A stretch of 64,000 nt of DNA. It comes from Bacteroidota bacterium (GTDB taxonomy: Bacteria; Bacteroidota; Bacteroidia; Flavobacteriales; Flavobacteriaceae). The DNA lies in the NCBI GenBank assembly GCA_024279425.1, contig JAJRRO010000032.1:124001-188000 (forward strand). The letters are read 5' to 3'. A model generated the notes under the pieces. It made no database searches. It was not told the origin of the DNA and worked only from the letters and a program-made list of their open reading frames with translations. Position 1 is the first letter of the stretch, and each line of letters opens with the position of its first letter. The translations under genes were made by a program, and so were the position numbers. Shown here piece by piece: positions 1 to 9,817 of the stretch.

Positions 1-654
1 AGTTATCCACTCTGCTGCTATAACTGCTCCGAGGGCGAAACCTTTACGGTTATGGGCGGTATGCTTGATTTCGATACTATCAACGATACTCTCATAGTCC
101 ACCTTATGGGTTCCAGGAACATCACCTACCCTTTTGGAGATAATTGGTAGTTCATTTTCATCGGCTTTATCCAGTTTCCAACCTTTATATCTAGAGTTTT
201 CAATGATGCCATCTGCCAAGGTAATAGCTGTCCCACTAGGGGCATCCAGTTTTTGGACATGATGGATTTCCTCCAAACTAACTTTATATTGCTCCAAGTT
301 TTTCATCATTTTGGCTAAATATACGTTCAATTCAAAAAACACGTTCACACTCAAACTATAATTGGACGCATATATAAACGCCCCCTTATGATTGTTGCAT
401 AATTCAACGGCCTCTTCATAATGGTCGAGCCAACCCGTTGTGCCTGAAATGATAGGGACGTTATTTTGGATGCATTGCCTTATGTTTCCGTAAGCGGCAC
501 TTGGCATACTAAAATCAATGGCTACGTCCATCGTTGAGAAATCAATATCGGTTGTGTCAATATCGATTTTTGCTACAATCTGATGCCCCCTTTCAACGGC
601 AAGTTGCTCAATCATCCTGCCCATTTTTCCGTATCCAAATAAAGCTATTTTCAT
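1..654 (-). CDS. dapB: 4-hydroxy-tetrahydrodipicolinate reductase, C-terminus beyond window
   Basis: Cytosolic enzyme of lysine and diaminopimelate synthesis; it reduces 4-hydroxy-tetrahydrodipicolinate with NAD(P)H. I translated the minus strand from the ATG at 654; 218 codons are open to the window edge, so only the C-terminal end is missing. Residues 7-13 (GYGKMGR) form the nucleotide-binding loop, SGTTGW lies at 70-75, and the catalytic stretch EEIHHVQKLDAPSGT lies at 128-142, with the paired histidines at 131-132 and the substrate-binding lysine at 135. It follows the DUF5683 gene by only 4 bases, so it is probably the distal part of a parA-parB-DUF5683-dapB operon, an order that is common in Bacteroidota. 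Confidence 0.95.
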   Translation of the reverse strand, partial: MKIALFGYGKMGRMIEQLAVERGHQIVAKIDIDTTDIDFSTMDVAIDFSMPSAAYGNIRQCIQNNVPIISGTTGWLDHYEEAVELCNNHKGAFIYASNYSLSVNVFFELNVYLAKMMKNLEQYKVSLEEIHHVQKLDAPSGTAITLADGIIENSRYKGWKLDKADENELPIISKRVGDVPGTHKVDYESIVDSIEIKHTAHNRKGFALGAVIAAEWIT

Positions 655-658
655 TGCA

Positions 659-1306
659 CTAAAATTTTATCAAAAATGCCAACCCATAATTGGGATTGTT
701 CGTGATTGGATCTAGATTAAAATAGGGTTGTATATCCATGCTCAAATTCTCATCTACATTAAATTGTCTTAAATGTGCATCCACATTGGCATCGATTATA
801 TTAAGGGCGTACATGGCAATAGAAATCACCAAGGCCAAATCCCGATCTTTCTGAAAGCGCTCTTGCTGTTTTTCCAAATCATCCATATCTAAATCAGGTG
901 CTGCACCAATCTCATTGTCACCGTTTATATCATAGAATTCATCATCAATAAAACCCGTCTGTCTTCTTTTAAAAGCTGTTCTGAAACGATCGTAAAGGTC
1001 TCCATTATAAGTATAGGAGTATACCCCTAATCCCAACACAGCATAAACGATGGGGACTTTCCAATAGCGTTTATTGTAGACTTGCCCAAGACCTGGTAAA
1101 ACGGCGGAATAAAACGCCGCTTTGCTCGGTGCTAAAGGATTAATGGCTTTTCGTTTTTTGAAAATAGAATCCTGAACAACAAAGCCCTCCTGTTTTAAAT
1201 CTGTCTGTAACGATTCTTTTACAGATGCCGGTGCGTCTTTTTCTTGTGCGGAACAGGCACAAATGAAAATAAAGGTTAAAAGAAATGTTGTCAAGGCTTT
1301 ATTCAC
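659..1306 (-). CDS. DUF5683 family membrane-associated protein
   Basis: Protein of 215 aa whose function is not known. The N-terminus (about 1-20) is a hydrophobic signal sequence ending in a Cys-containing stretch (CACSAQ), so it may be exported or a lipoprotein. The conserved family core begins at NPLAPSKAAFYSAVLPGLGQ (about residue 56), followed by a probable membrane segment rich in V, Y and G (about 85-100). A second hydrophobic segment lies near 155-170. The gene start overlaps the end of parB by 8 bases, and dapB follows after 4 bases, so it is cotranscribed with the chromosome partitioning genes. The family name rests on recognising the sequence pattern, not on a search. Confidence 0.8.
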   Translation of the reverse strand: MNKALTTFLLTFIFICACSAQEKDAPASVKESLQTDLKQEGFVVQDSIFKKRKAINPLAPSKAAFYSAVLPGLGQVYNKRYWKVPIVYAVLGLGVYSYTYNGDLYDRFRTAFKRRQTGFIDDEFYDINGDNEIGAAPDLDMDDLEKQQERFQKDRDLALVISIAMYALNIIDANVDAHLRQFNVDENLSMDIQPYFNLDPITNNPNYGLAFLIKF

Positions 1307-2201
1307 CTACAATCAGTTTTTTGATTCGGCGGAATTCTTCTTCAGAGTTGAAAGGAATGGTTATTTTTCCCTTTCCGCTTTCTGAAGTGTTGATGGAAAC
1401 TTTTATCGATAGGTGATCTGTGAGTTCACCAGTACCATTTTTGACAAAAGTAGGAGTAACCATACTTCTCTTCGGGCTTTTGGATTCACTACCTTGTTCT
1501 TGGTATTTCTTTACTGCACGTTCAGTTTCTCTAACCGATAAATTATCGCGGATTATTTTTTCATATAGAGAAATTTGATTCTCTTTTTTGTCAATATTCA
1601 CCAAGGTCCGTCCGTGGCCCATACTAACAAAACCATCACGAATACCCGTTTGAATAATAGGATCTAGTCGTAACAACCTCATATAATTGGTAATCGTAGA
1701 TCTTTTTTTACCAACACGCTCACTTAATTTCTCCTGAGTAAGTTTAATTTCATCGATCAACCTCTGATAGGACAAAGCAATTTCAATAGGGTCAAGATCT
1801 TGACGTTGAATATTTTCAACAAGGGCCATTTCAAGAGATTCCTGGTCATTGGCGATGCGAATATAGGCCGGAATGGTTGCCAACCCGATTAGTTTGGCAG
1901 CTCTAAATCGCCGTTCTCCAGAGACTAATTGATAGGTGTTGAACTCAAGTTTTCGAACGGTAATGGGTTGAATGACCCCTAGCTCGCTAATAGAGGATGC
2001 AAGTTCTTGTAAGGCTTCATCATTAAAGTTAGACCTTGGTTGAAACGGGTTTACCTCTATTGCGGCAAGATCAAGCTCAACAATATTACCAACTACCTTA
2101 TCGGCATTTTTATCCAATACCGAATTAATATCATTCTCAGGGTCTTTCAATAGCGCAGAAAGTCCTCTGCCCAACGCCTGTTTCTTCGTTGCTTTCGCCA
2201 T
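1299..2201 (-). CDS. parB: Chromosome partitioning protein ParB
   Basis: DNA-binding CTPase-type clamp that loads at parS sites and helps to segregate replicated origins together with ParA. The 300-aa protein has the ParB N-terminal domain with the nucleotide-binding motif GERRFRAAK at about 95-103, the ENIQRQDL motif at about 129-136, and a helix-turn-helix region (about 155-185: LTQEKLSERVGKKRSTITNY). A charged linker and a C-terminal dimerisation segment follow. The start is directly adjacent to the parA stop, and the 3' end overlaps the DUF5683 gene by 8 bases. I did not find a convincing palindromic parS site in the neighbouring intergenic DNA. Confidence 0.95.
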   Translation of the reverse strand: MAKATKKQALGRGLSALLKDPENDINSVLDKNADKVVGNIVELDLAAIEVNPFQPRSNFNDEALQELASSISELGVIQPITVRKLEFNTYQLVSGERRFRAAKLIGLATIPAYIRIANDQESLEMALVENIQRQDLDPIEIALSYQRLIDEIKLTQEKLSERVGKKRSTITNYMRLLRLDPIIQTGIRDGFVSMGHGRTLVNIDKKENQISLYEKIIRDNLSVRETERAVKKYQEQGSESKSPKRSMVTPTFVKNGTGELTDHLSIKVSINTSESGKGKITIPFNSEEEFRRIKKLIVGE

Positions 2202-2975
2202 TTATGCAGTTTCCTTGTTTTTTTTTAATAATTCATTCGCCATATTCAAATAATTGGTAGCTCCCTTGCTACTGGCGTCATATTTGATAATACTTTCCCC
2301 ATAGCTTGGGGCTTCGCTCAATCTTACATTACGTTGTATAATGGTATCGAATACCATATCGGAAAAATGTTTCCTTACTTCCTCGACAACTTGGTTTGAC
2401 AAACGTAATCTTGAATCGAACATGGTCAATAGAAGACCTTCTATATCCAAATCTGGATTATGGATTTTTTGCACACTTTTAATAGTATTTAATAGCTTCC
2501 CAAGACCTTCTAAAGCAAAATATTCACATTGTATGGGTATGATAACGGAATCTGCTGCGGTAAGGGCATTCAAGGTCAATAAGCCTAGAGAAGGAGCGCA
2601 ATCTATAAGAATATAATCATACTCGTTCTTAAGATGTGTGATGGCTTTTTTCAGCATGTATTCCCTCTCATCTTTATCCACCAATTCAATTTCAATGGCC
2701 ACAAGGTCAATGTGGGAAGGAATTAAATCCAAATTTGGTGAATCTGTTGAAATTATGGTTTCCTTGGCGCTTTTTGTATGTTCCACCAATTGATACGTTC
2801 CCAATTCCACGCTGTCAGCATCAATCCCAAGCCCCGAAGTGGCATTAGCCTGAGGGTCGGCATCGATAAGAAGCACTTTTTTTTCCAGAACACCTAGCGA
2901 GGCAGCCAAGTTTACAGTTGTAGTCGTTTTACCCACTCCACCCTTCTGGTTAGCGATAGCAATTATCTTGCCCAT
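2202..2975 (-). CDS. parA: Chromosome partitioning ATPase ParA (Soj-like)
   Basis: Deviant Walker-type ATPase that partners ParB in chromosome segregation. The 257-aa protein starts MGKIIAIANQ, with the deviant Walker A motif KGGVGKTT at 11-18; DADPQANAT (about 39-47) is the Walker A' segment, and the Walker B aspartate is in YILIDCAPSLG (about 120-130). Length and architecture are those of chromosomal ParA/Soj. It is the first gene of the parA-parB-DUF5683-dapB run, and about 150 bases separate it from mutB, which is transcribed towards it. I saw no exact TAnnTTTG element upstream. Confidence 0.96.
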   Translation of the reverse strand: MGKIIAIANQKGGVGKTTTTVNLAASLGVLEKKVLLIDADPQANATSGLGIDADSVELGTYQLVEHTKSAKETIISTDSPNLDLIPSHIDLVAIEIELVDKDEREYMLKKAITHLKNEYDYILIDCAPSLGLLTLNALTAADSVIIPIQCEYFALEGLGKLLNTIKSVQKIHNPDLDIEGLLLTMFDSRLRLSNQVVEEVRKHFSDMVFDTIIQRNVRLSEAPSYGESIIKYDASSKGATNYLNMANELLKKNKETA

Positions 2976-3124
2976 AATCCTAGTAAGTTAGGGGATAAAA
3001 ATACGATTATTTCACCGACCAAAAAATGTATTTTGTTAACACAAGGTGAATAACCGGGGCATCTGGCGTTAAAATGAGTTAAAGTTTTAGGACTTAAACA
3101 ATTAGCATATTCACTTTAAACGAA

Positions 3125-5272
3125 TCAATCAATTAATATTTCTAAAATCTGTATGGCCGCCTCGCTGATTTTGGTACCCGGTCCAAAGACTGCCACCGCT
3201 CCCGAATCGAAAAGAAATTGATAGTCTTGTTTGGGAATAACTCCCCCGACAACTACCATGATGTCCTCACGTCCGTACCTTTTGAGTTCTTCCAAAACTT
3301 GGGGTACTAGGGTTTTATGACCTGCAGCCAATGAGGATACGCCAAGCGCATGCACATCATTTTCGACAGCTTGTTTTGCGGCTTCAGCGGGTGTTTGGAA
3401 AAGTGGTCCAATATCAACATCAAATCCGAGGTCTGCATAACCCGTAGATACGACTTTGGCGCCCCGGTCATGACCATCCTGCCCCATTTTTGCTATCATG
3501 ATACGAGGTCTTCGACCATCTTGCTCGGCAAATTTATCGGCCAATAATTTAGCCTTTTTGAAACTATCGTCGTCTTTTATTTCTTTGGAATACACACCTG
3601 TAAATGTTTGTATTTTAGCTTTGTACCTATCAAATGCAATTTCCAGGGCATCACTTATTTCTCCTAAGGTAGCTTTTGCCCTTGCTGCTTTTATGGCCAA
3701 AGCTAATAAATTGCTTTCTACATTCGCTTTTGTTCCCAATTTACTTTTTGCAGCTTGGGTAAGATTCTCCAAGGCATCCTGTACAACTCTTGGATTACGT
3801 TGTTTTTTAAGAGACTTTAACCGTTCAATTTGTTGCCTTCGAACCTCTGCATTGTCAACTTCGAGGATCTGTAGTTGATCCTCTTGCTCCAATTGATATT
3901 TATTGACCCCGATAATGGTATCCTGGCCACTATCAATACGGGCCTGTTTTCGTGCAGCGGCCTCTTCGATTCTCATTTTTGGAATACCTGCTTCAATGGC
4001 TTTTGTCATTCCCCCCAATTCCTCAACCTCTTGAATAAGTTTCCAAGCTTTTTCAGCTAATTCATGGGTCAAACTTTCCACATAATAACTGCCTCCCCAA
4101 GGATCTACCGTCTTGGTGATTTTAGTTTCTTCTTGTAAATAAATTTGGGTATTACGTGCAATGCGAGCAGAGAAATCGGTTGGAAGTGCAATGGCTTCGT
4201 CCAAGGCATTGGTATGCAAACTTTGGGTGCCACCAAATGCGGCGGCGGCGGCTTCAATGGTCGTTCGGGCTACATTGTTAAAGGGGTCTTGTTCAGTAAG
4301 GCTCCAACCACTGGTCTGGCAATGCGTTCTCAACGCCAAGGATTTAGAGTTTTTAGGATTGAACTGTTTTACCAATTTGGCCCATAACATTCGACCGGCA
4401 CGCATTTTGGCGATCTCCATAAAATGGTTCATGCCGATACCCCAAAAGAAGGAAAGGCGAGGGGCGAAACTATCGATATCCATTCCGGCTTTTAATCCTA
4501 TTCTTATATATTCCAGGCCATCGGCCAGAGTGTAGGCCAATTCAATATCTGCGGTACCGCCAGCTTCTTGGATATGGTAGCCGGATATACTGATACTATT
4601 GAAGCGTGGCATCTTTTTACTTGTATATTCGAAGATATCAGAGACAATTTGCATTGAGGGTGTTGGCGGATATATATAGGTGTTACGCACCATGAATTCC
4701 TTAAGGATATCGTTCTGAATGGTACCGGTCAATTGTTCTGGAGAAACGCCTTGCTCTTCTGCAGCCACAATATAAAAAGCCATGATGGGTAAAACCGCAC
4801 CGTTCATGGTCATTGAGACCGACATTTTATCCAATGGTATACCATCAAATAGTATTTTCATGTCCTCTACGGAGTCAATGGCCACACCTGCCTTTCCTAC
4901 ATCGCCCACAACGCGGGCATGATCACTGTCATAACCTCTATGTGTTGGTAAATCAAAGGCAACAGAAAGCCCTTTTTGCCCCGCCTCCAAATTACGCCTA
5001 TAAAAGGCATTACTTTCTTCAGCGGTTGAAAACCCTGCGTATTGACGAATGGTCCATGGTCGTCGAACATACATGGTAGAGTATGGCCCACGCAGGTTAG
5101 GAGCCATACCAGCAACAAAGTCGAGGTGCTCAATATGCCCTATGTCTTCCTTTGAATAGGAAGGCTTAAGAGCAATTCCCTCGGCCGTTTCGAATTCTTT
5201 AATGTTGATTTTACTTTTAGAAATTCCACTTTTAGGTTTAAGCGATAACAGTTGTACGTCTTTTCTACTCAT
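3125..5272 (-). CDS. mutB: Methylmalonyl-CoA mutase large (catalytic) subunit
   Basis: Adenosylcobalamin-dependent enzyme that interconverts (R)-methylmalonyl-CoA and succinyl-CoA, the last step of propionyl-CoA assimilation (or the reverse in propionate formation). The 715-aa length matches the catalytic subunit. The TIM-barrel N-terminal part contains [20 protein letters not shown] (about 63-82) and [14 protein letters not shown]. The C-terminal cobalamin-binding domain has the DxHxxG motif as DGHDRG at 599-604, where His601 is the lower axial ligand. The start overlaps the end of the small subunit gene by 8 bases, indicating translational coupling. No cobalamin riboswitch was recognised upstream of the operon. 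ScpA is an alternative name. Confidence 0.96.
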   Translation of the reverse strand: MSRKDVQLLSLKPKSGISKSKINIKEFETAEGIALKPSYSKEDIGHIEHLDFVAGMAPNLRGPYSTMYVRRPWTIRQYAGFSTAEESNAFYRRNLEAGQKGLSVAFDLPTHRGYDSDHARVVGDVGKAGVAIDSVEDMKILFDGIPLDKMSVSMTMNGAVLPIMAFYIVAAEEQGVSPEQLTGTIQNDILKEFMVRNTYIYPPTPSMQIVSDIFEYTSKKMPRFNSISISGYHIQEAGGTADIELAYTLADGLEYIRIGLKAGMDIDSFAPRLSFFWGIGMNHFMEIAKMRAGRMLWAKLVKQFNPKNSKSLALRTHCQTSGWSLTEQDPFNNVARTTIEAAAAAFGGTQSLHTNALDEAIALPTDFSARIARNTQIYLQEETKITKTVDPWGGSYYVESLTHELAEKAWKLIQEVEELGGMTKAIEAGIPKMRIEEAAARKQARIDSGQDTIIGVNKYQLEQEDQLQILEVDNAEVRRQQIERLKSLKKQRNPRVVQDALENLTQAAKSKLGTKANVESNLLALAIKAARAKATLGEISDALEIAFDRYKAKIQTFTGVYSKEIKDDDSFKKAKLLADKFAEQDGRRPRIMIAKMGQDGHDRGAKVVSTGYADLGFDVDIGPLFQTPAEAAKQAVENDVHALGVSSLAAGHKTLVPQVLEELKRYGREDIMVVVGGVIPKQDYQFLFDSGAVAVFGPGTKISEAAIQILEILID

Positions 5273-6653
5273 GGTCCAATCTTTTTTGTTCCAATGCCTC
5301 TGTTAAACGTTTTTCAACAATAGGTTCCAACAAAGTCTTTCGTGGATTTTTCTTGACAAACGGATAGAGTTCAAGCTCGTCTTTCATCTTATCAGACTCA
5401 TTTATATAGGCATTGCTCCCTACCAATATCTCTTCAGAATTTGAAAAACGCTGCCGTTCTTTTGCTGCATTTTCCTTTATTTTTTTCTGGATGGTATGAT
5501 TTTTCAATTGTTTTAGAAATCCTCCTCCAGCTTCTATGTTCTTGAACAGTACAAGCGCCTTTTCTGCTAATTGTTGGGTGATACTCTCAATATAATACGA
5601 ACCATCTGCAGGATTGAAGACCTTATCAAGATAACTTTCTCCTTTTAGAATCAACAATTGATTTCTAGCGATTCGCTCACCAAATTCGTTGTCTTTATGA
5701 TAAACAGAATCATAGGCTAAATTGCAAACCATATTTGCACCACCCAATACTGCTGACATGCATTCCGTAGTCGTTCGGAGCAAGTTTACATTGTAATCAT
5801 ATAGGGTTTTGTTGCGTCTGGTTGGTACGGCAATAATGTTGCAGTCGGCATTGATTCCATATGCTGTGGCCAAGGTCGTCCACAGTTGCCGAAGGGCCCT
5901 TAATTTAGAAATTTCAAAGAAATAATTGCCATCTACCGAAACCTTGAAGGTTATTCCTTTTGAGGAATTTAAGTTGTTATTTTTTAGATGATTCAGGTAT
6001 TCATTGGCGTGGGCCATGGCATAAGCCAGTTGTTGCACTCTACTTGCACCGGCATTTTGATACAGTGAAAGATCAACGCTTAATATATGAATCCCTTCGG
6101 TAGACTTGCTTGGTACCATAACTTGGTTGAGGATCATATGGTCTTTATCCATGGATTGGAACCAATTCCCGGAGCGCCCCAAATTTCCAATGATATCGAT
6201 ATTAAGATAGATATTGGCATTTTTTCCAGTAGCAAAATCCTTGATGTGATTTATGTAATCAGCAGATAAAAACTGCAATTCAAAGTAAATGGGTATGGCA
6301 GTTAAATCTATACCATTCAACAAGGTCTCAATTTGAATGCTTTCCGATGGAATGATAAAAACTATACTTTCGGCCCCACGATTCAAAACATTCTGGGCTT
6401 TTTTGTTTGCTTTTTCAGCATCTCCTGCGTAAATATATTGACCAATATACCAGTGCGGTACATTGGTAATTTGGAGTGGATCATTGCTGCCAAGGTCATC
6501 GGAATGGTACATGGGTTTTACCTTAATGCCATCAGGGGAATCCCAGACGAGCGTATCATTATAATCAGCTCCTTTTAAATCAACTTGTATTTGTTGTTTC
6601 CAGGCTTTGGCAGAAACAGCATCAAACTCTTTGAATAAGGTATCCTCACTCAT
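5265..6653 (-). CDS. mutA: Methylmalonyl-CoA mutase small subunit, short form
   Basis: Non-catalytic partner of the mutase heterodimer. The 462-aa protein matches the barrel part of the family: [19 protein letters not shown] (about 26-44) and the [15 protein letters not shown] region (about 305-319). It ends around 460 residues, well before the length at which other small subunits (about 600 aa) carry a degenerate cobalamin-binding domain, and no DxHxxG motif is present. Many Bacteroidota appear to encode such short forms, so this is probably a natural variant rather than a truncation. It overlaps ftsB by 8 bases upstream and mutB by 8 bases downstream. Confidence 0.9.
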   Translation of the reverse strand: MSEDTLFKEFDAVSAKAWKQQIQVDLKGADYNDTLVWDSPDGIKVKPMYHSDDLGSNDPLQITNVPHWYIGQYIYAGDAEKANKKAQNVLNRGAESIVFIIPSESIQIETLLNGIDLTAIPIYFELQFLSADYINHIKDFATGKNANIYLNIDIIGNLGRSGNWFQSMDKDHMILNQVMVPSKSTEGIHILSVDLSLYQNAGASRVQQLAYAMAHANEYLNHLKNNNLNSSKGITFKVSVDGNYFFEISKLRALRQLWTTLATAYGINADCNIIAVPTRRNKTLYDYNVNLLRTTTECMSAVLGGANMVCNLAYDSVYHKDNEFGERIARNQLLILKGESYLDKVFNPADGSYYIESITQQLAEKALVLFKNIEAGGGFLKQLKNHTIQKKIKENAAKERQRFSNSEEILVGSNAYINESDKMKDELELYPFVKKNPRKTLLEPIVEKRLTEALEQKRLDHE

Positions 6654-6978
6654 TTTTTTTGTTTTTTAAACTGTCCTCGTATTCTATCAAATAAATTTCT
6701 TCGTTTTTCTTTTTAAGATAGTATTGCTCACGTGCAAATTTCTCCAACTCATTGGTATCCGATAATTTATCGATTAGCTTTTTATCTTTTTCAATTTCGT
6801 TTCGCAAAAATTCCTGTGTCTTTTCAAGATTTTTTATCTCTTTTTTCAACTCTTTGTGGATCAGAAATGAATTGGTGTCAAAAAAAAGCATCCATATTAC
6901 AAAAATCGTCAATACCAGTACATAGATGTTTGTCAATAGGCCAAACCATTTTTTCTTTCTGACTTCTTTTAAACCCAT
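6646..6978 (-). CDS. Septum formation initiator family protein (FtsB/DivIC-like)
   Basis: Small bitopic membrane protein of the cell-division complex; FtsB/DivIC proteins bridge FtsL and FtsQ in the periplasm. The 110-aa product has a basic N-terminus (KEVRKKK), one membrane helix at about 13-33, a charged coiled coil at about 38-72 rich in E, K and L, and the typical C-terminal stretch EKFAREQYYLKKKNEEIY (79-96). It lies between the uridine kinase gene (5-base gap) and mutA (8-base overlap). Assignment between FtsB and DivIC cannot be made from sequence alone, so no symbol is given. Confidence 0.88.
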   Translation of the reverse strand: MGLKEVRKKKWFGLLTNIYVLVLTIFVIWMLFFDTNSFLIHKELKKEIKNLEKTQEFLRNEIEKDKKLIDKLSDTNELEKFAREQYYLKKKNEEIYLIEYEDSLKNKKNE

Positions 6979-6983
6979 GGTCT

Positions 6984-7592
6984 TTACGTCAATTTTTCGT
7001 TAATAATGGTTCGCACAATGTCAACTGCAACGGTATTGTATATGTTATTGGGTATAATAATATCTGCAAATTCTTTGGTGGGTTCGATAAATTGGTCGTG
7101 CATTGGTTTTAGCGTTTCTTGATATTTGCACAGGGTCTCATCAAGATTCCAGCCCCGTTCGTTTACATCTCTTTTTAGCCTTCGTATCAATCGTTCATCA
7201 GAATCGGCGTGTACGTAGATTTTAATATCGAACATATCCCGTATTTTGGGGTGGGTCAAGATTAGTATCCCCTCCACTATCATCACCTTTCGGGCATGGG
7301 TAGGTATGGTTTTGTTGGTTCTATTACATTCAATAAATGAATATACAGGTTGTTGAATGGTTTTTCCTAACTTTAGCTCTGCCAAATGCTCCTCCAATAA
7401 CTCAAAATCGATAGATTTTGGGTGGTCGAAGTTTGTTTTTTTTCGCTCTGTAAGAGTCAAATGTGAAAGATCATTATAATAGGAGTCCTGCGAAATAACC
7501 CCAACCTCCTCATTCGGTAATTCATTGATTATTTGATTGACCACCGTGGTTTTTCCACAGCCAGTCCCACCAGCAATCCCAATTATCAACAT
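6984..7592 (-). CDS. udk: Uridine kinase
   Basis: Phosphorylates uridine and cytidine in pyrimidine salvage. From the chosen ATG the protein is 202 aa and begins MLIIGIAGGTGCGKTT, with the P-loop at 8-16; SQDSYYNDL (about 34-42) and NFDHPKSIDFELL (about 53-65) are typical of the family. An upstream in-frame start at 7628 would add 12 residues, but a TAnnTTTG promoter element (7610-7617, minus) lies between the two starts, and family members begin just before the P-loop. It is the first gene of udk-ftsB-mutA-mutB. Confidence 0.93.
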   Translation of the reverse strand: MLIIGIAGGTGCGKTTVVNQIINELPNEEVGVISQDSYYNDLSHLTLTERKKTNFDHPKSIDFELLEEHLAELKLGKTIQQPVYSFIECNRTNKTIPTHARKVMIVEGILILTHPKIRDMFDIKIYVHADSDERLIRRLKRDVNERGWNLDETLCKYQETLKPMHDQFIEPTKEFADIIIPNNIYNTVAVDIVRTIINEKLT

Positions 7593-7609
7593 ACCTGAAT
7601 ATTTTGATT

Positions 7610-7617
7610 CAAAAATA
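7610..7617 (-). promoter_or_regulatory. -7 promoter element (TATTTTTG) for udk-ftsB-mutA-mutB
   Basis: Exact match to the Bacteroidota -7 consensus TAnnTTTG on the minus strand. The predicted transcription start is near 7603, 11 bases before the udk start at 7592, giving a very short leader. The only TTTG upstream (7630-7633) is 12 bases away, which is too close for a standard -33 box, so the -33 contact is weak. Confidence 0.5.
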
Positions 7618-7731
7618 AGGATTTGCAATCAAACCCGTTCCATGGCAACAAGTTCTTTCCATGTACAAGTATAGCATGTTGTTTAATTTCAGGATATGAT
7701 AAATTTCATGTTTTCCAGTTTTCTTTGCATA

Positions 7732-7739
7732 TAATTTTG
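7732..7739 (+). promoter_or_regulatory. -7 promoter element (TAATTTTG) upstream of the acyl-CoA carboxylase operon
   Basis: Exact TAnnTTTG match on the plus strand in the divergent region between udk and the biotin carrier gene. Transcription would begin near 7746 and leave a leader of about 134 bases before the ATG at 7880. No clear TTTG at the expected -33 distance, so it is only a candidate. Confidence 0.35.
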
Positions 7740-7879
7740 TTAGATATTATTTGGACCTAGGGGGTAGCCATTTTTTTTGCTCCCTTGCAGTAAAATTGTG
7801 TTCAATCAAATAAAAGTCAATAATATAAAGTAACTTATTCTTCAAAAATCACTGGTTGTAAACTCCTAATAACATATAT

Positions 7880-8365
7880 ATGGATACTACTTTTAAGGTA
7901 ATGGTCAACGAGAATATGTCGTTCGATATTACTAATGAGGATATTGAAAATATTGATTCGTTATCGATTTCGGAAAATATGTACCATATCCTACAGGATA
8001 ATAAACCTTTTGTGGCCGAGATCATTAGTTCAGATTTCAACCAAAAGTCATATACCATTAAGGTCAACAACAACTCATATGACGTTGATATTTCGGATGG
8101 GTTGGATCTTTTGATAAAGCAAATGGGTTTTTCATCGGGTACTTCCAAGAATATGGGATCAATTTATGCCCCAATGCCTGGATTGATTTTGGAAATCAAC
8201 GTAAGAGTAGGACAGGCAGTCAATGAGAATGATTCGCTGCTGATTCTTGAAGCAATGAAGATGGAGAATGTGATAACCTCTCCCAGAGACGGTATTGTTA
8301 AATCGATATCGATGGAAAAAGGAGGTACCGTTGAAAAGAAACAATTATTGATAGAATTTGAATAA
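7880..8365 (+). CDS. Biotin carboxyl carrier subunit of acyl-CoA (propionyl-CoA) carboxylase
   Basis: Carries the biotin that shuttles carboxyl groups between the biotin carboxylase and the carboxyltransferase. The 161-aa protein ends in a biotinyl domain (about 92-161) with the EAMKMEN motif at 124-130; Lys127 is the biotinylation site. The N-terminal 90 residues resemble the small extra domain found in PCC-type carriers in Bacteroidota. It is the first of three genes, followed after 7 bases by the biotin carboxylase reading frame (8373) and then the carboxyltransferase. Together with the divergent mutase genes this points to propionyl-CoA as substrate. Confidence 0.9.
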   Translation: MDTTFKVMVNENMSFDITNEDIENIDSLSISENMYHILQDNKPFVAEIISSDFNQKSYTIKVNNNSYDVDISDGLDLLIKQMGFSSGTSKNMGSIYAPMPGLILEINVRVGQAVNENDSLLILEAMKMENVITSPRDGIVKSISMEKGGTVEKKQLLIEFE

Positions 8366-8372
8366 TACACCC

Positions 8373-9814
8373 ATGCAAAAAATACTAATAGCCAATAGGG
8401 GAGAGATTGCGATACGAGTGATGAAAACCGCCAAAAAATGGGCATAAAAACAGTTGCGGTATATTCAACCGTGGATAGAAATGCCCCACATGTTAAATTT
8501 GCAGATGAAGCAGTCTGTATCGGTGAGCCACCAGCAAACCAATCCTATCTTTTAGGTTCTAAGATCATTGAAGTTGCTAAAGAGCTAAATGTAGATGGAA
8601 TACACCCAGGTTACGGATTTTTAAGCGAAAATGCTGATTTTGCAGAAGCAGTAGAAAATAATGGCCTAATTTTCATTGGACCAAAATCAAAGGCCATTCG
8701 AGTAATGGGGAGTAAGTTAGCTGCCAAAGAGGCTGTGAAAAATCACAACATTCCCATGGTTCCTGGAATCGACGAGGCCATAACTGATATTAAAAAAGCC
8801 AAAGTAATAGCTAAGGAAATAGGGTTTCCTATATTGATCAAGGCCTCTGCAGGTGGAGGAGGTAAGGGTATGCGTGTTGTAGAGCAGGAAAATGATTTGG
8901 AATCACAAATGAACCGGGCCATTAGTGAAGCTACTTCGGCTTTTGGTGATGGTTCTGTTTTTATTGAAAAATATGTGACTTCCCCGCGACATATCGAAAT
9001 TCAGGTTATGGCCGACAGCCATGGTAACATTCTCCATTTTTTTGAACGGGAATGTAGTATACAACGTAGACACCAAAAAGTAATTGAAGAAGCGCCATCA
9101 ACTATCTTGACCCCTAAGCTAAGAGAAGAAATGGGTATTGCCGCCACCAAAGTTGCAAAGGCCTGTGATTATTTAGGTGCTGGTACAGTTGAATTCCTGA
9201 TGGATACCGACCACAAATTCTATTTCCTGGAAATGAACACCCGCTTACAGGTAGAACACCCAGTGAGCGAACTTATTTCGGGAGTCGATTTGGTAGAATT
9301 GCAAATACGGATTGCTCGGGGAGAAGCACTGAAAATAAAACAGGAAGACCTAGAGATTAAGGGGCATGCATTGGAACTTCGTGTATATGCGGAGGATCCC
9401 TTGAACGACTTTTTGCCTAGTGTTGGTAATTTGGAGACGTATAAATTGCCTAAAGGAGAAGGTGTTCGAGTGGATAATGGTTTCGAAGAGGGTATGGATG
9501 TCCCCATTTACTATGACCCAATGTTATCAAAACTGATTACCTATGGTAAGACTAGGGAGGAGGCCATACAACTGATGCTTAAGGCCATTGGTGACTATCA
9601 TATCGAAGGGGTCAAGACCACCTTACCCTTTGGTAAATTTGTTTTTGAACACGAGGCCTTCTGTACAGGACAGTTCGATACACATTTTGTAAAGAATTAC
9701 TATTCCCCGGAAATACTAAAGGATAAAATAAATGAAGAAGCGAAAATTGCCGCGATAATAGCATTGAAAAAATATCGGGAAGATCAAAAAACATTAAGAA
9801 TACCAACACCATAG
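8373..9814 (+). CDS. accC: Acyl-CoA carboxylase biotin carboxylase subunit, frameshifted near the 5' end
   Basis: ATP-dependent carboxylation of biotin on the carrier protein. The gene is split. An ATG at 8373 starts MQKILIANRGEIAIRVMKTA, the standard biotin carboxylase N-terminus, but this frame stops at 8445. The rest of the enzyme (MGIKTVAVYSTVDRNAP onwards, 458 aa) is in the -1 frame from 8438. The break is in six A residues (8433-8438); one more A would restore KTAKKMGIKTV and give 480 aa, the normal length. Downstream motifs are intact: ATP-grasp KASAGGGGKGMRV and EMNTRLQVEHPVSE. A start at the ATG 8438 would lack the first strand of the nucleotide-binding domain and is unlikely to give active enzyme. 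Sequencing error, mutation and frameshifting remain open. Confidence 0.85.
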
Positions 9815-9817
9815 ATT

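Noticed and set aside
2341-2616. Plus-strand frame of 91 codons within parA
   Set aside because: Antisense shadow of a well conserved gene; no start context, no recognisable product. The same holds for the many other short frames opposite mutB, acs, actP, susC and tamB.
2976-3124. Possible parS site or origin near parAB
   Set aside because: No perfect 14-16 bp palindrome of the parS type and no DnaA-box cluster was found in the intergenic DNA.
7593-7879. Cobalamin or other riboswitch upstream of the mutase or carboxylase operons
   Set aside because: The udk-mut leader would be only about 11 bases, and no B12-box-like conserved sequence was recognised in the 287-base divergent region.
8433-8440. 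Classical -1 programmed frameshift signal in the biotin carboxylase
   Set aside because: The A6 run is preceded by C, so the X-XXY-YYZ heptamer is not met in the reading frame, and no strong downstream hairpin is visible; single-tRNA slippage is still possible, so it is kept as a finding but not as a called signal.
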